Source: Prorocentrum cordatum
Lineage: Eukaryota; Sar; Dinophyceae; Prorocentrales; Prorocentraceae
Direction of reading: 5' to 3'
NCBI GenBank assembly: GCA_963575745.1
Contig: CAUYUJ010018726.1
Coordinates: 744,545-808,544 of the forward strand
DNA: 64,000 nt
Below are positions 63,240 to 64,000 of this stretch, one piece after another. Position 1 is the stretch's first letter. Every line of letters begins with the position of its first letter. Below the pieces are notes generated by a model. It was not told the DNA's origin. It worked only from the letters and a program-made list of their open reading frames with translations, and made no database searches. The position numbers were made by a program, and so were the translations under genes.

Positions 63240-64000
63240 GTGGTTGGGACGGTGGTGAGGATGGTGGTGGGGAGCGTGGCAATTAGACAGTGGTGGGGAC
63301 ACGGAAACAGTGGGGATGGGACCGTGGTGGGAACAGTGGTGGGGACAGTGGGGGCAGAGCGACAGTGGTGGGGGCGGTGGTGGTGGGGACAGTGATGGAG
63401 GTGGACAGTGGTGGACAGTGGTGGGGAGGGTGGGTGGGGACAGTGGGACATTGGTGGGGACAGTGGTGGGGACAGTGGTGAGGGCGGTGGGGAGGACGGT
63501 GGTGGGACAATCGGACAGTGGTACAGTGGGGAGAGTAGCGGGGACAGTGGGGACAGTGGGACAGTGATGTGAACAGTGGGGACAGTGGGACAGCACAGTG
63601 GGACAGCGGTGGGGACAGTGGGGACAGTGGGACAGTGGTGGGGACAACGGGGACAGTGAGACAGTGGTGGGGACAGTGGGGACCGTGGGGAGGGTGGGAC
63701 TGTGGCGGGGACAGTGGGAGCAGTGCGACAGTGGCCGGGGCACTGATGGGGACAGTGGGGACAGTGGGACAGTGGTGGGGACAGTGGGGACAATGGGACG
63801 GTGGTGGGGATGGTTGTGGTGGGGACAGTGGTGAGGGGACAGTGGGACAGTGGTGGGTACAGTGGGGACAGTGGGACAATGGTGGGGACGGTAGTGGTGG
63901 GGACAGTGGTGAGGGTGGTGGTGAGGACGGTGGGGACAGAGGGGACAGTGGGGACAGTGGGGACAGTAGTGGGGACAGTGGTACAGTGGAGACAGTAGTG
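63240..64000. repeat. GTGGGGACAGTGGGACA minisatellite
   Basis: Units of 9-12 bp (GGGGACAGT, GGGACAGTGGT) to the end of the window; G-rich on +. No gene. Confidence 0.95.

Overview
The window looks like nuclear DNA of a dinoflagellate. The evidence is high GC with very long simple-sequence tracts, a complete dinoflagellate spliced-leader (DinoSL) sequence embedded in the DNA followed by a truncated relict copy, intronless host genes that almost all point the same way (+), and decayed copia, LINE and DDE-transposase relatives of the types common in dinoflagellates. The species cannot be fixed from sequence alone; a GC-rich genome such as Prorocentrum would fit.

Layout. 0.3-3.4 kb: a frameshifted LINE (endonuclease and reverse transcriptase). 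3.5-5.1 kb: GC-rich tandem repeats, an inverted minisatellite and a TATG microsatellite. 6.3-15.4 kb: a decayed Ty1/copia polyprotein (zinc finger, Gag, zinc knuckle, protease, integrase, RT, RNase H) carrying four clusters of a 27-bp hairpin repeat. 18.0-24.7 kb: a 6.7-kb palindrome with arms of about 1.8 kb, each holding a serine-recombinase-like coding segment. Each arm is interrupted at a different place by a copy of a second, satellite-rich mobile element, and the partner arm preserves the empty site. 25.5-26.4 kb: a broken DDE transposase. 28.3-34.7 kb: a nearly full-length LINE that starts with DinoSL plus a relict. 36.7-38.5 and 38.8-41.6 kb: two truncated relatives.

Host genes lie at 43-52 kb: ornithine aminotransferase (43400-44662), an unrecognised acidic protein (47909-48658) and V-type ATPase subunit d (50611-51786). 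All are on + and intronless, and each has a degenerate DinoSL-like sequence 24-113 bases upstream of its start or leader. This suggests retroposed ('recycled') mRNAs. They do not form a pathway.

52-64 kb is dominated by CCT/GGA, GAT, GTGC, TACA/CAGA and GGGGACAGT repeats. It also holds a small minus-strand retroelement remnant at 61 kb.

The best candidates for something new are the palindromic serine-recombinase element with its nested element, the tandem DinoSL at the LINE 5' end, and the 27-bp hairpin units inside the copia coding sequence.
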